Below are positions 63,897 through 64,000 of a DNA stretch of 64,000 nt, piece by piece. The DNA lies in NCBI RefSeq assembly GCF_004359525.2, contig NZ_SCWC02000002.1, forward strand, positions 1 through 64,000, in the 5' to 3' direction. The translations under genes and the position numbers were made by a program. A model generated the notes under the pieces. It was not told the DNA's origin, ran no database searches, and was given only the letters and a program-made list of their open reading frames with translations. Within the stretch, counting starts at the first letter, position 1. Every line of letters begins with the position of its first letter. The DNA comes from Macrococcus equipercicus. GTDB lineage: Bacteria > Bacillota > Bacilli > Staphylococcales > Staphylococcaceae.

Positions 63897-64000
63897 AAAT
63901 TTAATGTATAAGTACTATTCAATTATGCTGATATGTATCATCTTAATTCCAGTGACCTTTATTTTATTGAATTATGTCTTTCTTCTCAGCTACACTGCCA
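63886..64000 (+). CDS. Sensor histidine kinase, N-terminal part (cut by window end)
   Basis: From GTG 63886, overlapping the response regulator by 11 bases, or ATG 63904 in the same frame, runs an open frame to the window end: a basic start (KNKNLMYKYY) and a hydrophobic helix (MLICIILIPVTFILLNYVFL). Position and membrane start suggest the cognate kinase; the catalytic part lies outside. Confidence 0.6.
   Translation, partial: MKNKNLMYKYYSIMLICIILIPVTFILLNYVFLLSYTA

Overview
The window looks like a chromosome segment of a Staphylococcaceae bacterium, most likely a Macrococcus- or Salinicoccus-type relative; the genus cannot be fixed from sequence alone. The evidence is the Staphylococcus-like backbone order (usp, ald, M24 peptidase, UPF0173, ytoI/nrnA/dnaE, malic enzyme, accDA, pfkA, pyk, amino acid permease, citZ, icd, phoPR, polA, mutM, coaE, gapB, nrdR, dnaB, dnaI, thrS, lysP, infC-rpmI-rplT), AGGAGG-type ribosome binding sites, frequent TTG starts, and Bacillota control elements (T-box, lysine riboswitch, L20 leader, CcpN-, CcpC- and PhoP-like sites). 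The backbone is moderate in GC; both flanks are clearly AT-rich.

Region 1 (1-4.1 kb) is accessory: an ArsR/SdpI pair, a Nudix hydrolase and an AbiGi/AbiGii-type abortive infection pair. It ends against the last 35 codons of acetate kinase (4114-4221), which marks the junction with the backbone.

Region 2 (4.2-48.0 kb) is core genome for central carbon metabolism, fatty acid initiation, phosphate sensing, DNA replication and repair, and translation. Several control sites are readable: citZ has a promoter with a CcpC-type dyad and a near-consensus cre; gapB has a 17-bp-armed palindrome containing the CcpN consensus on both arms; phoP has PhoP-box-like repeats; mhqO-mhqD has a 16-bp-armed operator over its promoter; thrS has a T-box; lysP has a lysine riboswitch; infC has an L20 leader and probably an AUA start; a DUF2512-like membrane gene has a sigma-B-type promoter.

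Region 3 (48.2-56.9 kb) is accessory: a tandem set of related small membrane proteins ending in a decayed copy, then a row of single-gene small-molecule-modifying enzymes (three GNATs, Nudix, APH-like kinase, metallophosphoesterase, nucleotidyltransferase) mixed with gene fragments (IS3 transposase, HAD phosphatase, PhzF-like protein). It ends with a second ArsR/SdpI pair, inverted relative to the first and carrying the same promoter-operator layout.

Region 4 (57.1-64.0 kb) has two different IS21-family elements next to each other, a possible Fst/par-like type I toxin-antitoxin locus, a PadR/DUF2812 pair, a small membrane protein, and an OmpR-type response regulator followed by a sensor kinase cut by the window end.
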